The notes below the pieces were generated by a model. It was not told the DNA's origin. It made no database searches and was given only the letters and a program-made list of their open reading frames with translations. A program made the translations under genes and the position numbers. Positions 7,366 through 15,005 of a DNA stretch of 64,000 nucleotides are shown piece after piece (the stretch's first letter is position 1; every line of letters starts with the position of its first letter). The DNA is from Sporosarcina ureae. GTDB taxonomy: Bacteria; Bacillota; Bacilli; Bacillales_A; Planococcaceae. The stretch is from NCBI RefSeq assembly GCF_002082015.1, contig NZ_CP015109.1, positions 2,757,001-2,821,000 of the forward strand. Reading direction: 5' to 3'.

Positions 7366-9681
7366 TTGCTGTCCCGTACAAAGCGGAAAGTAGCCGTTAC
7401 CGTTATGTCGGCAGCTATGCTTATTTCATTGCCATTGTCAGCGGCAGCGAGCACAAAAGTTGTTTCCAGTTACCCCGTGTCTTCAGGAGTTACTTATTCT
7501 CACTATACATATTCAGCAAGTAGTCATATCAATCATATAGGCGTTGATCTCAGTGATCCGTTCACGAAACTGAAAATGGGGCTTCCTGCGCCTATTTCGA
7601 AAACAGCCCCTACATTGACTTTGGCAAACCGCGATTCAAAGGAAGGCCATCGCGTTGTCGGTGCAGTCAATACTTCGTTTTTCGATATGAAGACAGGAAT
7701 GCCGATGTATCTATTATCTGAAGGCAATGAAATCGTTAATGGCGGTGTAATTTCGAGTGCGAACTCCTATTATGTTAGCCATCCAATTGCGTTTGGTGTG
7801 ACAAGTAACGGTTTGGCTGAAATTGATTATTTTAACTTAGGAATTGAAGTTGAAGTCCATGGCAAGGTGTTTCAAATGACAGGTCTGAACCGTGAACGTC
7901 AGGCGGATGAGACGATCATCTTCACACCGCAACATGTGAAAAACACGACGGGTTCCAATGAATACGGTATTGAGCTAGTTGTTGAAACGAATGCGCCAAT
8001 TACATCGACACATTACGGACAGCAAGTTCAAGGTAAAGTGGTCAACGTACGTGGTTATGGAGATAAACAAGCAGTCACGATACCGAAGAATGGTTTTGTT
8101 GTATCTATTCATGGGAAAAAAGGATTGGAACGGTTCAAATCAGTAGCTATTGGAGATTCGCTTTCGTTGAATCTATCCATCGATGATAAATGGAAAGACT
8201 CTGAATTCATGATGGCGAGTGGCCCGATGCTTGTTAAAGATGGACAACGTCATATTACAATGGATACGAATAACTGGCGCGCGACAGCAAAGACGGCCAG
8301 AACGGCTATTGCGATTAGTAAAGATAAAAAGCAAGTGCATATGGTGACGATTGATTCAAGAGCTGGATACAGTAATGGGATGACATTGACCCAATTTGCA
8401 AATTATCTTGTATCACAAGGATATGATCGCGCGTTGAATTTTGACGGTGGCGGGTCCACTACGATGGGTATTCGGAAATATGGTAGTAACCAAGTAGTTT
8501 TGGCTAATCGTACATCCAATTCTACACAACGAAATATTTCAGCTATTCTCGAAGCGGTAAGTACAGCACCAACTGGACAACCTGCGTACGTCAGTGTTTC
8601 TCGTTCTCAAATAGGAGAAATGTTGGTCGGTGCAACTGCCGATCTGAAAATTAATCATGTATTGGATGCGCATTATAATCCGATTGTGCCGAGCGCCTCT
8701 CAATTGAAAACCACATCTACAAAAGGAACGGTTGAAGGAACAGGTTTGACATACAAAGCGCTTCAGGCAGGAGAAGATCGCATTAGCGTCAACTACGGAT
8801 TTGCTGAGCAATCATTCCCGGTCACGGTCATTGATCAGCCTGCAAGACTCGACGTGAAATCTTCTGCAACAAGCGTTAAAGCAGGGGAGAAGATTACATT
8901 TACAGCTACCCCGGCTGATGCTTCCGGGAATCCAATCATCTATCAACCGCACCAATTAGTATGGAGCGTTACAAATGATATTGGTTCCATTACTTCTTCT
9001 GGAACGTTTACAGCAACGAAAGCTGGAACAGGACAAGTGCAAGCCACTCTCGGCAAAAAAGTGATTTCAGTACCAATTGAAGTGAAATCCACAAATGTCC
9101 CAACTCAACCAGTAGAGCCGGGACCTGTGCCGCCTATTGTAGATAATCCGAGTAAAGAATTGTTTAACGATGTACCGTTGTCTTATGCCTACGCGACGGA
9201 AATCTATTTCTTACGTGATCGAGGTATCATTAATGGAGACACAGACGGGGCATTCAATCCGGGTGACACGTTATCAAGAGAACACGCAGCGTTGATTTTA
9301 AGCCGAGCTTTCAATTTACCACCGGCAGAAGAAGCGCATAGAGAGTTCAGTGATGTTCCGAAAACGCATCGCTATTACACTGAAATCAGTGCGATCGCTA
9401 ATGCGGGTATTGTAGGCGGTTATTCTGACGGGACGTTTAACCCGACAGGCCAATTGACTCGTTCGCAGATGGCCATGATTTTAGTCAAAGCGTATAGTTT
9501 AGAAGGAGAGTCTGCAAAGAAATTTATAGACGTCTCACCGCAACATGGTGCGTACAAGCAAATTCATATTTTGGCACACCACGGAATTACCACGGGGAAT
9601 GAAAAAGGCGAGTTCATGCCAGGCAAGCCAGTCAACCGTGCTCAATTTAGTGCATTCCTATATAGAAGTATAGCGAAGTAA
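7366..9681 (+). CDS. SLH-anchored phosphodiester glycosidase (NAGPA-domain) surface protein
   Basis: Secreted wall protein of about 771 residues. A signal peptide (MSAAMLISLPLSAAAS region) is followed by a phosphodiester-glycosidase domain (NAGPA/DUF2233 type) at about 60-395. Its hallmarks are NTSFFD at about 102, ASGPMLV, a TARTAI motif and NFDGGGSTT at about 360. Two beta-rich Ig/BIG2-like segments span about 405-580, then a proline-rich linker and three C-terminal SLH repeats (597-771). The family removes GlcNAc attached through a phosphodiester. The start is doubtful: TTG 7366 has no ribosome site, while AAGGTGG at 7335-7341 is correctly spaced for GTG 7346 in another frame, whose first codons would give a natural N-terminus if one base were out of register. 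Sequencing error, real frameshift or weak TTG start are all possible. Confidence 0.85.
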   Translation: MLSRTKRKVAVTVMSAAMLISLPLSAAASTKVVSSYPVSSGVTYSHYTYSASSHINHIGVDLSDPFTKLKMGLPAPISKTAPTLTLANRDSKEGHRVVGAVNTSFFDMKTGMPMYLLSEGNEIVNGGVISSANSYYVSHPIAFGVTSNGLAEIDYFNLGIEVEVHGKVFQMTGLNRERQADETIIFTPQHVKNTTGSNEYGIELVVETNAPITSTHYGQQVQGKVVNVRGYGDKQAVTIPKNGFVVSIHGKKGLERFKSVAIGDSLSLNLSIDDKWKDSEFMMASGPMLVKDGQRHITMDTNNWRATAKTARTAIAISKDKKQVHMVTIDSRAGYSNGMTLTQFANYLVSQGYDRALNFDGGGSTTMGIRKYGSNQVVLANRTSNSTQRNISAILEAVSTAPTGQPAYVSVSRSQIGEMLVGATADLKINHVLDAHYNPIVPSASQLKTTSTKGTVEGTGLTYKALQAGEDRISVNYGFAEQSFPVTVIDQPARLDVKSSATSVKAGEKITFTATPADASGNPIIYQPHQLVWSVTNDIGSITSSGTFTATKAGTGQVQATLGKKVISVPIEVKSTNVPTQPVEPGPVPPIVDNPSKELFNDVPLSYAYATEIYFLRDRGIINGDTDGAFNPGDTLSREHAALILSRAFNLPPAEEAHREFSDVPKTHRYYTEISAIANAGIVGGYSDGTFNPTGQLTRSQMAMILVKAYSLEGESAKKFIDVSPQHGAYKQIHILAHHGITTGNEKGEFMPGKPVNRAQFSAFLYRSIAK

Positions 9682-9687
9682 GTATAG

Positions 9688-9730
9688 AAGCCTTCCACTC
9701 CTTGGCGTGTCCTCGGGGTGGAAGGCTTAT
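9688..9730 (+). terminator. Rho-independent terminator
   Basis: AAGCCTTCCAC / GTGGAAGGCTT stem with a ~16-base loop region, just after the stop of the SLH glycosidase gene. The T tract is short. Confidence 0.75.
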
Positions 9731-9762
9731 CTGTCTTATGAATACACTATAAAAGGCCACTC

Positions 9763-9771
9763 TGCTATACT
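9763..9771 (+). promoter_or_regulatory. Extended -10 promoter of csaB
   Basis: TGCTATACT (TG, one base, TATACT at 9766-9771), about 33 bases before the TTG start at 9804. Confidence 0.5.
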
Positions 9772-9803
9772 TATAGCAAATGAACTGTAGAGGATGGTAT
9801 AAA

Positions 9804-10943
9804 TTGAAAATAGGAATAGTAGGGAACTATGGAAACGACAATAACGGCGATGAAGCCATTTTATTGAGTCTTATTTCGCAAGTTACATCGACTTTCAATG
9901 TCCCAAGTGACGTCATTACGGTATTCAGCAATAATCCGAAGCAAACTGCGAAGCGCTATCAAGTGATGAGTGCGCCTTTGTATTATAAAAAGGGGAACGC
10001 GGTGAAAACGTTCGGTGCCACCTATCTTCAAAATAAAAAAATCGTGAAAACATTTGACTTGCTTATTATAGGCGGTGGCGGGATATTAATGGATCTTTAC
10101 AAACGTGAAGCACCATTATATGGATCGTACGCCATGATGGCTAAAAATTCTGGGGTTCCTTATGTCATTTATGGCTGTGGAGCAGGCCCCCTCAGTAGCG
10201 AGTTAGGCAAATGGTTCATCCGGTATATGGGCAAACATGCTGAAAGTATTTCAGTGAGAGATCCTGAATCAGCTGAATTATTACGGTCCGTAGGCGTACA
10301 AAAATCTGTAGAAGTGATAGGGGATCCCGCATTTTCATTAAAACGCGAACGCAAAACGACAGCTGATCGTCCGTTAAAAATCGGTATTACAGCTGTACCT
10401 TATTATCATGCAGGGTACTGGCCGGAGAGTAAAGAAGAAATCTATCAACAGTATATAGAAGGAATGGCAAGAAATTTAGACGAGCTAGCGGCTAAACAGC
10501 CTGTCGAAATTACTTTCTTCGCTACCAAATTCCCGCAAGACGCTGATGTTACGAAAGATATTCAAGCCTTAATGAAGCAAGCTCCAAAAACTACAGTGAT
10601 TGATCGTAATTTATTACCAGTAGATTTACTGCAAATTTCTGCTGAACAAGACATAGTAATTGGCACACGACTACACTCGCTGATCCTAGCAACATGTACT
10701 GCAACGCCTGTTATTGCTGTTTGTTATCACCACAAAGTGACAGACTTCATGAAGCTAGCCGATCTATCGGAAGTAGCTATTCCAATTGGCGAAATGCATA
10801 AGTCGGACGACCACTTCACCAAAGCTTATGATGTACTGGCAGCAGACTGGAAAGAGACGTGTGCAAAAACTGAAAAACTTTCCACTTCATTATATGAAGA
10901 AGCCATGAAAGGGACCCAACAATTTACCAATGCAATTAAATAA
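9804..10943 (+). CDS. csaB: Polysaccharide pyruvyl transferase CsaB
   Basis: Transfers pyruvate from phosphoenolpyruvate as a ketal onto the secondary cell wall polymer, the modification that SLH domains bind. The 379-residue protein begins KIGIVGNYGNDNNGDEAIL and carries the family's LLIIGGGGILMD, YVIYGCGAGPL and SVRDPESAELL motifs, with a conserved IGTRLHSLILA near the C-terminus. TTG 9804 is chosen because AGAGGATGG ends six bases upstream; an ATG at 9780 would add eight residues without a ribosome site. It lies directly after an SLH gene and amid other SLH genes, the context in which csaB is found in Bacillus anthracis. Confidence 0.92.
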   Translation: MKIGIVGNYGNDNNGDEAILLSLISQVTSTFNVPSDVITVFSNNPKQTAKRYQVMSAPLYYKKGNAVKTFGATYLQNKKIVKTFDLLIIGGGGILMDLYKREAPLYGSYAMMAKNSGVPYVIYGCGAGPLSSELGKWFIRYMGKHAESISVRDPESAELLRSVGVQKSVEVIGDPAFSLKRERKTTADRPLKIGITAVPYYHAGYWPESKEEIYQQYIEGMARNLDELAAKQPVEITFFATKFPQDADVTKDIQALMKQAPKTTVIDRNLLPVDLLQISAEQDIVIGTRLHSLILATCTATPVIAVCYHHKVTDFMKLADLSEVAIPIGEMHKSDDHFTKAYDVLAADWKETCAKTEKLSTSLYEEAMKGTQQFTNAIK

Positions 10944-10950
10944 AACAAAT

Positions 10951-10997
10951 AAAAAACTGAAGACCGATCCTGAATCAGGAACGGTCTTCAGTTTTTT
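10951..10997. terminator. Bidirectional terminator between csaB and the LytTR gene
   Basis: Long stem AAAACTGAAGACCG / CGGTCTTCAGTTTT with A/T runs on both sides, so it can serve both convergent genes. Confidence 0.85.
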
Positions 10998-10998
10998 A

Positions 10999-11673
10999 TT
11001 AGAACCCTAGAAGTGCTCGTACTTCATTTAAATACGTCTGACTAACTGGCAATTCCGTACCGTCTATTAATGTAATTACCAGGTTCGAAGAGAAATCGCG
11101 AGCAATCTTTTCAATATAGTTCATATTAATAATATACGAGCGATGAATTCGTAAGAAATGTCTCGGCAAACGAAGATGTAAATCCTTCAATGTAAAACTG
11201 ATATTGTAATGGTCGCCCGCTGTGTAAAACCACGTTTTCTTATGTAAACTTTCTATATAACTGACTTGATCTAATGGAATAGGAAACCACTCATCATCTT
11301 TCTTCCCTGTTAGGAACTGTAACTGATCTTTTTTGAGTACGTGGAAGTTAGGCGGGAGGATAATGATTAACGCGCCGCTTTCGCCTTGTACATTAATAGG
11401 ATAGCCGATACCGAAGTACGATGTACCGTAGAGAGAGTTGTCCATAATGACTTCCACTTTACGCTGGTCTTTAATCGTCACTTCAGCAATACTGCCGGTC
11501 TGGATATGCTGACCTTCTCGCAAATGAATATCATGCATACCCGGAATGTAATAGATATAGTGATCAGAAACTGCAATAGCTATAGAAGCGTCTTTTGGAA
11601 CCCAGTCTTCTAATATAGATGCGTATTGATTCAGAATTTTCTTTGGAACATCGGTATTTTCCATAATCTTCAT
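10999..11673 (-). CDS. LytTR-type DNA-binding regulator
   Basis: Cytoplasmic regulator of 224 residues. The C-terminal ~100 residues are a LytTR domain: the IPLDQVSYIESLHKKTWFY start, the LPRHFLRIHRSYIINMNYI core and a final LPVSQTYLNEVR are typical. The N-terminal ~120 residues have a mixed alpha/beta, PAS-like look and lack a response-regulator receiver, so it is not a classical AgrA/LytR regulator and may sense a ligand. A GGGG ribosome site lies five bases before the ATG. It is divergent from isocitrate lyase across a 201-bp region that holds paired GCTGTTAT direct repeats, so control of aceA is likely but inferred. Confidence 0.85.
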   Translation of the reverse strand: MKIMENTDVPKKILNQYASILEDWVPKDASIAIAVSDHYIYYIPGMHDIHLREGQHIQTGSIAEVTIKDQRKVEVIMDNSLYGTSYFGIGYPINVQGESGALIIILPPNFHVLKKDQLQFLTGKKDDEWFPIPLDQVSYIESLHKKTWFYTAGDHYNISFTLKDLHLRLPRHFLRIHRSYIINMNYIEKIARDFSSNLVITLIDGTELPVSQTYLNEVRALLGF

Positions 11674-11769
11674 AAAATCCCCTTTTTATATAATTAACTT
11701 CCAATGTATGCCCTTTCATCCATTCTACCATTCTTTCATCCTCTAAAAAAGCCTTTTTGTCGAAATGAA

Positions 11770-11823
11770 CTGACAATTCTGAAGTGCTGTTATATAGTAA
11801 TACATAACGAAGATAGCTGTTAT
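11770..11823 (+). promoter_or_regulatory. aceA promoter with candidate LytTR direct repeats
   Basis: CTGACA (11770-11775), 17-bp spacer and TATAGT (11793-11798) form a sigma-A-type promoter. The octamer GCTGTTAT occurs at 11786-11793, overlapping the -10, and again at 11816-11823, 30 bp on. AACAG also recurs downstream. LytTR proteins bind paired direct repeats, so these are candidate operator sites. Confidence 0.45.
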
Positions 11824-11874
11824 GAAACAGATTGTAACAGTTAGCCGTTGAAAAATTGGGAAGGTGTGAAGATA

Positions 11875-13155
11875 ATGTCAACAAGACAAGAACAAATTGC
11901 ACAATTGGAGAAAAGCTGGGCCGAGGATAGTCGTTGGAAAGGGATCAAACGTAACTACACTGCAGAAGACGTAGTTAAACTTAGAGGTTCACTTCTAATT
12001 CAAAATACACTAGCTGAAAAGGGTGCTGCTCGCCTTTGGGAATCTCTTCATGAAGAAGATTTCATTAATGCACTAGGTGCACTAACGGGTAACCAAGCAG
12101 TACAGCAAGTTAAAGCTGGTCTACAAGCTATCTATCTAAGCGGATGGCAAGTTGCTGCTGATGCAAACCTTGCAGGACAAATGTATCCTGACCAAAGTTT
12201 ATATCCAGCAAACTCTGTACCTGCAGTTGTTAAGCGCATCAACCAAGCACTTCAACGTGCTGACCAGATCGACCATGCAGAAGGCCGTGAAGACGGATTT
12301 GATTGGTTCGCTCCAATCGTAGCTGACATGGAAGCTGGTTTCGGCGGTCCATTGAACGTATTCGAATTAATGAAAGGCATGATCGAAGCTGGAGCTGCTG
12401 GTGTTCACTTGGAAGACCAATTAGCATCTGAAAAGAAATGTGGACACTTGGGTGGTAAAGTACTTCTACCAACTCAAAACGCAGTTCGCAACCTTACAGC
12501 TGCACGTCTAGCTGCTGACGTACTAGGTGTAGATACAGTTATCATCGCTCGTACGGACGCTGACGCTGCTGACATGGTAACTAGCGACATCGATCCAATC
12601 GACGCTCCATTCATCACGGGAGAGCGCACGAACGAAGGATTCTTCAAAACTACACCAGGTATCAAACAAGCGATCGCTCGCGGTCTTGCTTATGCTGAAT
12701 ACGCTGACCTAGTATGGTGTGAAACTTCTCACCCATCACTTGAAGAAGCTCAAGAATTCGCTGACGCAATTCACGCCAAATTCCCTGAAAAAATGCTTGC
12801 TTATAACTGTTCACCATCATTCAACTGGAAAGCGAATCTGGATCAAGAAACAATCGCGAAGTACCAGATTGAACTAGGTAAGATGGGCTACAAGTTCCAG
12901 TTCGTAACACTTGCTGGTTTCCACTCACTAAACCACAGCATGTTCGAATTGGCACACGGTTACAAAACGCGCGGAATGGCTGCTTACTCAGAGCTTCAGC
13001 AAGCTGAGTTTGAAAACGAAGCAAAAGGATATACTGCTACTCGTCACCAACGTGAAGTTGGAACAGGTTACTTCGATGAAGTGACACAAGTAATCTCTGA
13101 AGGTCAATCTTCAACAACGGCTATGTCTGGTTCAACTGAAACAGCACAGTTCTAA
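11875..13155 (+). CDS. aceA: Isocitrate lyase
   Basis: Splits isocitrate into succinate and glyoxylate, the first step of the glyoxylate bypass used for growth on acetate or fatty acids. The 426-residue protein has the catalytic KKCGHLGGK signature at about 187-195 and the expected TIM-barrel motifs: [29 protein letters not shown], and [12 protein letters not shown]. The frame is open back to 11848, but ATG 11875 has GGGAAGGTG eight bases upstream and begins MSTRQEQI, typical of the family. No malate synthase is present in this window. The next gene is a glyoxylate-type aminotransferase, suggesting glyoxylate may be turned into glycine. Confidence 0.95.
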   Translation: MSTRQEQIAQLEKSWAEDSRWKGIKRNYTAEDVVKLRGSLLIQNTLAEKGAARLWESLHEEDFINALGALTGNQAVQQVKAGLQAIYLSGWQVAADANLAGQMYPDQSLYPANSVPAVVKRINQALQRADQIDHAEGREDGFDWFAPIVADMEAGFGGPLNVFELMKGMIEAGAAGVHLEDQLASEKKCGHLGGKVLLPTQNAVRNLTAARLAADVLGVDTVIIARTDADAADMVTSDIDPIDAPFITGERTNEGFFKTTPGIKQAIARGLAYAEYADLVWCETSHPSLEEAQEFADAIHAKFPEKMLAYNCSPSFNWKANLDQETIAKYQIELGKMGYKFQFVTLAGFHSLNHSMFELAHGYKTRGMAAYSELQQAEFENEAKGYTATRHQREVGTGYFDEVTQVISEGQSSTTAMSGSTETAQF

Positions 13156-13273
13156 TAGTATAACCGCTTGACCGAATGGCACTTTTGGGAGAAAGTTTCG
13201 TTCGCTTCAACAAAGGGGTATTCATATGATAACGGGTCACAGCATCTTTTATTAGATGAAGTGATATGAAATG

Positions 13274-13316
13274 TGCAGGGAATTGGATAAAAAATATCCA
13301 ATTCCCTGCTTTTTAT
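13274..13316 (+). terminator. aceA terminator
   Basis: Perfect 15-bp stem GCAGGGAATTGGATA / TATCCAATTCCCTGC around an A-rich loop, followed by a T tract. Confidence 0.92.
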
Positions 13317-13321
13317 TTTAT

Positions 13322-13350
13322 TTGAAAAATTTAGATAGTTTATATAGTAT
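13322..13350 (+). promoter_or_regulatory. Promoter of the aminotransferase gene
   Basis: TTGAAA at 13322-13327 with a 17-bp spacer to TAGTAT at 13345-13350 (an overlapping TATAGT is two bases earlier). It lies just downstream of the aceA terminator. Confidence 0.4.
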
Positions 13351-13386
13351 TAGAGATGTGTACACAGGAAGAGGAGGAATTATACG

Positions 13387-14556
13387 ATGAGAAATAAAGA
13401 AATGCTGCTAATCCCTGGACCCACACCAGTAGTGGATTCTATTTATGATGCAATGGCGAGTGAGACATGGTCACATACGGATCCACGTTTTGTTCAAATC
13501 TATAAACATACTATCGATCAGACGAGAGAGATCTTTAATACAGATGGCGAAGTATTTGTAGTCGCTGGATCGGGAACAATCGGAATGGAAATGGCGATTG
13601 TGAATACGATTGCAGAAGGCGAAAAGCTTCTCGTCGTCAGTCAAGGATACTTTGGAGACCGCTTCATTAAACTGGGACAAGCATTCGGTATTCAAGTAGA
13701 TGTATTGCAATCTGAATGGGGTAAGCAAGTATCACCTGAAGAAATAGACAAGAAATTGTCTGAAGGGAACTATAAAGCAGTCACTGTGACCCACGCAGAT
13801 ACTTCAACGGGTGTACGAATTGATTTGGAAGCTGTTGTACCTGTCATTAAGAAGCATAGTGCTCTGGTTATTGTTGACGGTGTTTGTGCAACTACTGCAA
13901 TGGATGAGGATATGAGCAAAGAATACGGGGGAGCAGGTAACACGGTCGATATCGTCTTGACCGGCTCACAGAAAGCTATTGGTGTTCCGCCAGGCATTGC
14001 ACTAGTAGCATTTAATCAGAAAGCTCTGGATGTGCGTGCTGCTATGGGACGTGTGCAAGCTTACTATTGTGATATTTATAATTGGATTCCGATCATGCAT
14101 GATCCTTCCAAGTATTTCGCAACACCTGCAGTAAATTTAGTGTACGCGCTAGAAGAAGGACTTCGTATCGTATTGGAAGAAGGACTAGACGCTCGTATTC
14201 AACGTCATGTTGCATTCGGCCGTGCTGTACGACAAAGTTTAGCAGTCTATGGTATGAAAGCGATCGCGTCAGAAGAAGTGGCCGCTCCGACGTTAAGTTG
14301 TATTTTATATCCTGAAGGTATTGACGATGGGAAGTTCCGTGCGGCAATGGCAGAGAAGGGAACAGTTCTATCGGGCTCACTCGCCCATTTAGCAGGCAAA
14401 GCATTCCGTATCGGACATATGGGAAACACTACAGCGGACATGTTAGAAAAGGCAGTGATGCAAATTGGTGAAACATTGAACGAGATGGGCCATCCAGTAG
14501 ATATTGCTAAGGCACAAAACGTCTTTGCGACAGAAATTAATCAGCTGACTGTATAA
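13387..14556 (+). CDS. Alanine-glyoxylate / serine-pyruvate aminotransferase family protein
   Basis: Class V PLP-dependent aminotransferase of 389 residues. The protein opens with LLIPGPTPV, has the SGTIGMEMA segment, an IVDGVCATTA motif with the PLP-ring aspartate, and the Schiff-base lysine Lys196 in GSQKAIG. Relatives include alanine-glyoxylate, serine-glyoxylate and (S)-ureidoglycine-glyoxylate (PucG) aminotransferases. No purine-catabolism genes are nearby and isocitrate lyase is immediately upstream, so glyoxylate as amino acceptor is the best guess; the amino donor cannot be told. A strong GGAGG ribosome site precedes the ATG. It has its own promoter and terminator, so it is a neighbour of aceA, not an operon partner. 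Confidence 0.85.
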   Translation: MRNKEMLLIPGPTPVVDSIYDAMASETWSHTDPRFVQIYKHTIDQTREIFNTDGEVFVVAGSGTIGMEMAIVNTIAEGEKLLVVSQGYFGDRFIKLGQAFGIQVDVLQSEWGKQVSPEEIDKKLSEGNYKAVTVTHADTSTGVRIDLEAVVPVIKKHSALVIVDGVCATTAMDEDMSKEYGGAGNTVDIVLTGSQKAIGVPPGIALVAFNQKALDVRAAMGRVQAYYCDIYNWIPIMHDPSKYFATPAVNLVYALEEGLRIVLEEGLDARIQRHVAFGRAVRQSLAVYGMKAIASEEVAAPTLSCILYPEGIDDGKFRAAMAEKGTVLSGSLAHLAGKAFRIGHMGNTTADMLEKAVMQIGETLNEMGHPVDIAKAQNVFATEINQLTV

Positions 14557-14564
14557 TATAATAA

Positions 14565-14612
14565 TCTGTTATGAGAGGCTTGCTTCTTGTAACGGATTTT
14601 TTCTTTTTAGTG
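14565..14612 (+). terminator. Terminator of the aminotransferase gene
   Basis: Imperfect stem ATCTGTTATGAGA / TTCTTGTAACGGAT (two G-U type pairs) followed by TTTTTTCTTTTT. Confidence 0.65.
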
Positions 14613-14756
14613 AGTAAAATTCGAAGTAAGAGAGCGTGTAGGGCAGTTCATGTAGTTGTTTTTAATAGATTTAGTGATGAACTTCTTCCTATTAGAGAAC
14701 CACAACCTACATGACTACCACTCAGTAGCGCAAGCACAACTGCGGGGTAGGCCGTG

Positions 14757-14800
14757 GCCAGGAGACAACTGGCGTGAACTTTCGCCAGCTGGCTCCTGGC
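14757..14800. other. Intergenic hairpin
   Basis: GCCAGGAG-CTGGCG pairs with CGCCAG-CTCCTGGC across an 8-base loop, with a four-base internal loop (ACAA/CTGG). It has no T tract, so it is not a simple terminator. It lies 30 bp before a copy of the 57-bp dispersed repeat in the 14557-15005 gap. Confidence 0.7.
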
Positions 14801-14830
14801 TGGAGGCAATCCCCCACGTGCTTGCGCAGG

Positions 14831-14887
14831 TCTAGAAAGCAGACACTCAGTGATTTCAGTACCCAACAACCAGTCGAGCAACGACCC
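14831..14887 (+). repeat. 57-bp dispersed repeat, copy 1
   Basis: Core runs from TCTAGAAAGCAGACACTCAG to CGAGCAACGACCC. It matches 20540-20596 and 27740-27796 with only a few changes. Flanks also match copy 3: a CCACGTGCTTGCGC stretch before it and ACTCCG plus CTTGCAAG-like bases after it. It lies downstream of a plus-strand gene. Confidence 0.9.
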
Positions 14888-14963
14888 TAAACTCCGAGTT
14901 TGCAAGCCCGCTTAAAACCACACCCTAAATTCATTACCCCTTTCACTCAACCGTGTTAAAACA

Positions 14964-14996
14964 ATAAAAACCCTCCTAGAACATATCTAGGAGGGA
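14964..14996 (-). terminator. Terminator of the SLH amidase gene
   Basis: On the minus strand CCCTCCTAGA / TCTAGGAGGG with a five-base loop, followed by TTTTTATTG. Confidence 0.85.
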
Positions 14997-15005
14997 AGGA
15001 TGACC

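Noticed and set aside
11564..11902. 112-codon frame on the minus strand over the aceA promoter
   Set aside because: It shadows the LytTR gene's start and aceA's leader, has no ribosome site and looks like no family.
13205..13245. Nine-codon frame after AAAGGGG downstream of aceA
   Set aside because: Good ribosome site but only nine codons, followed by the aceA terminator; too little to call a gene.
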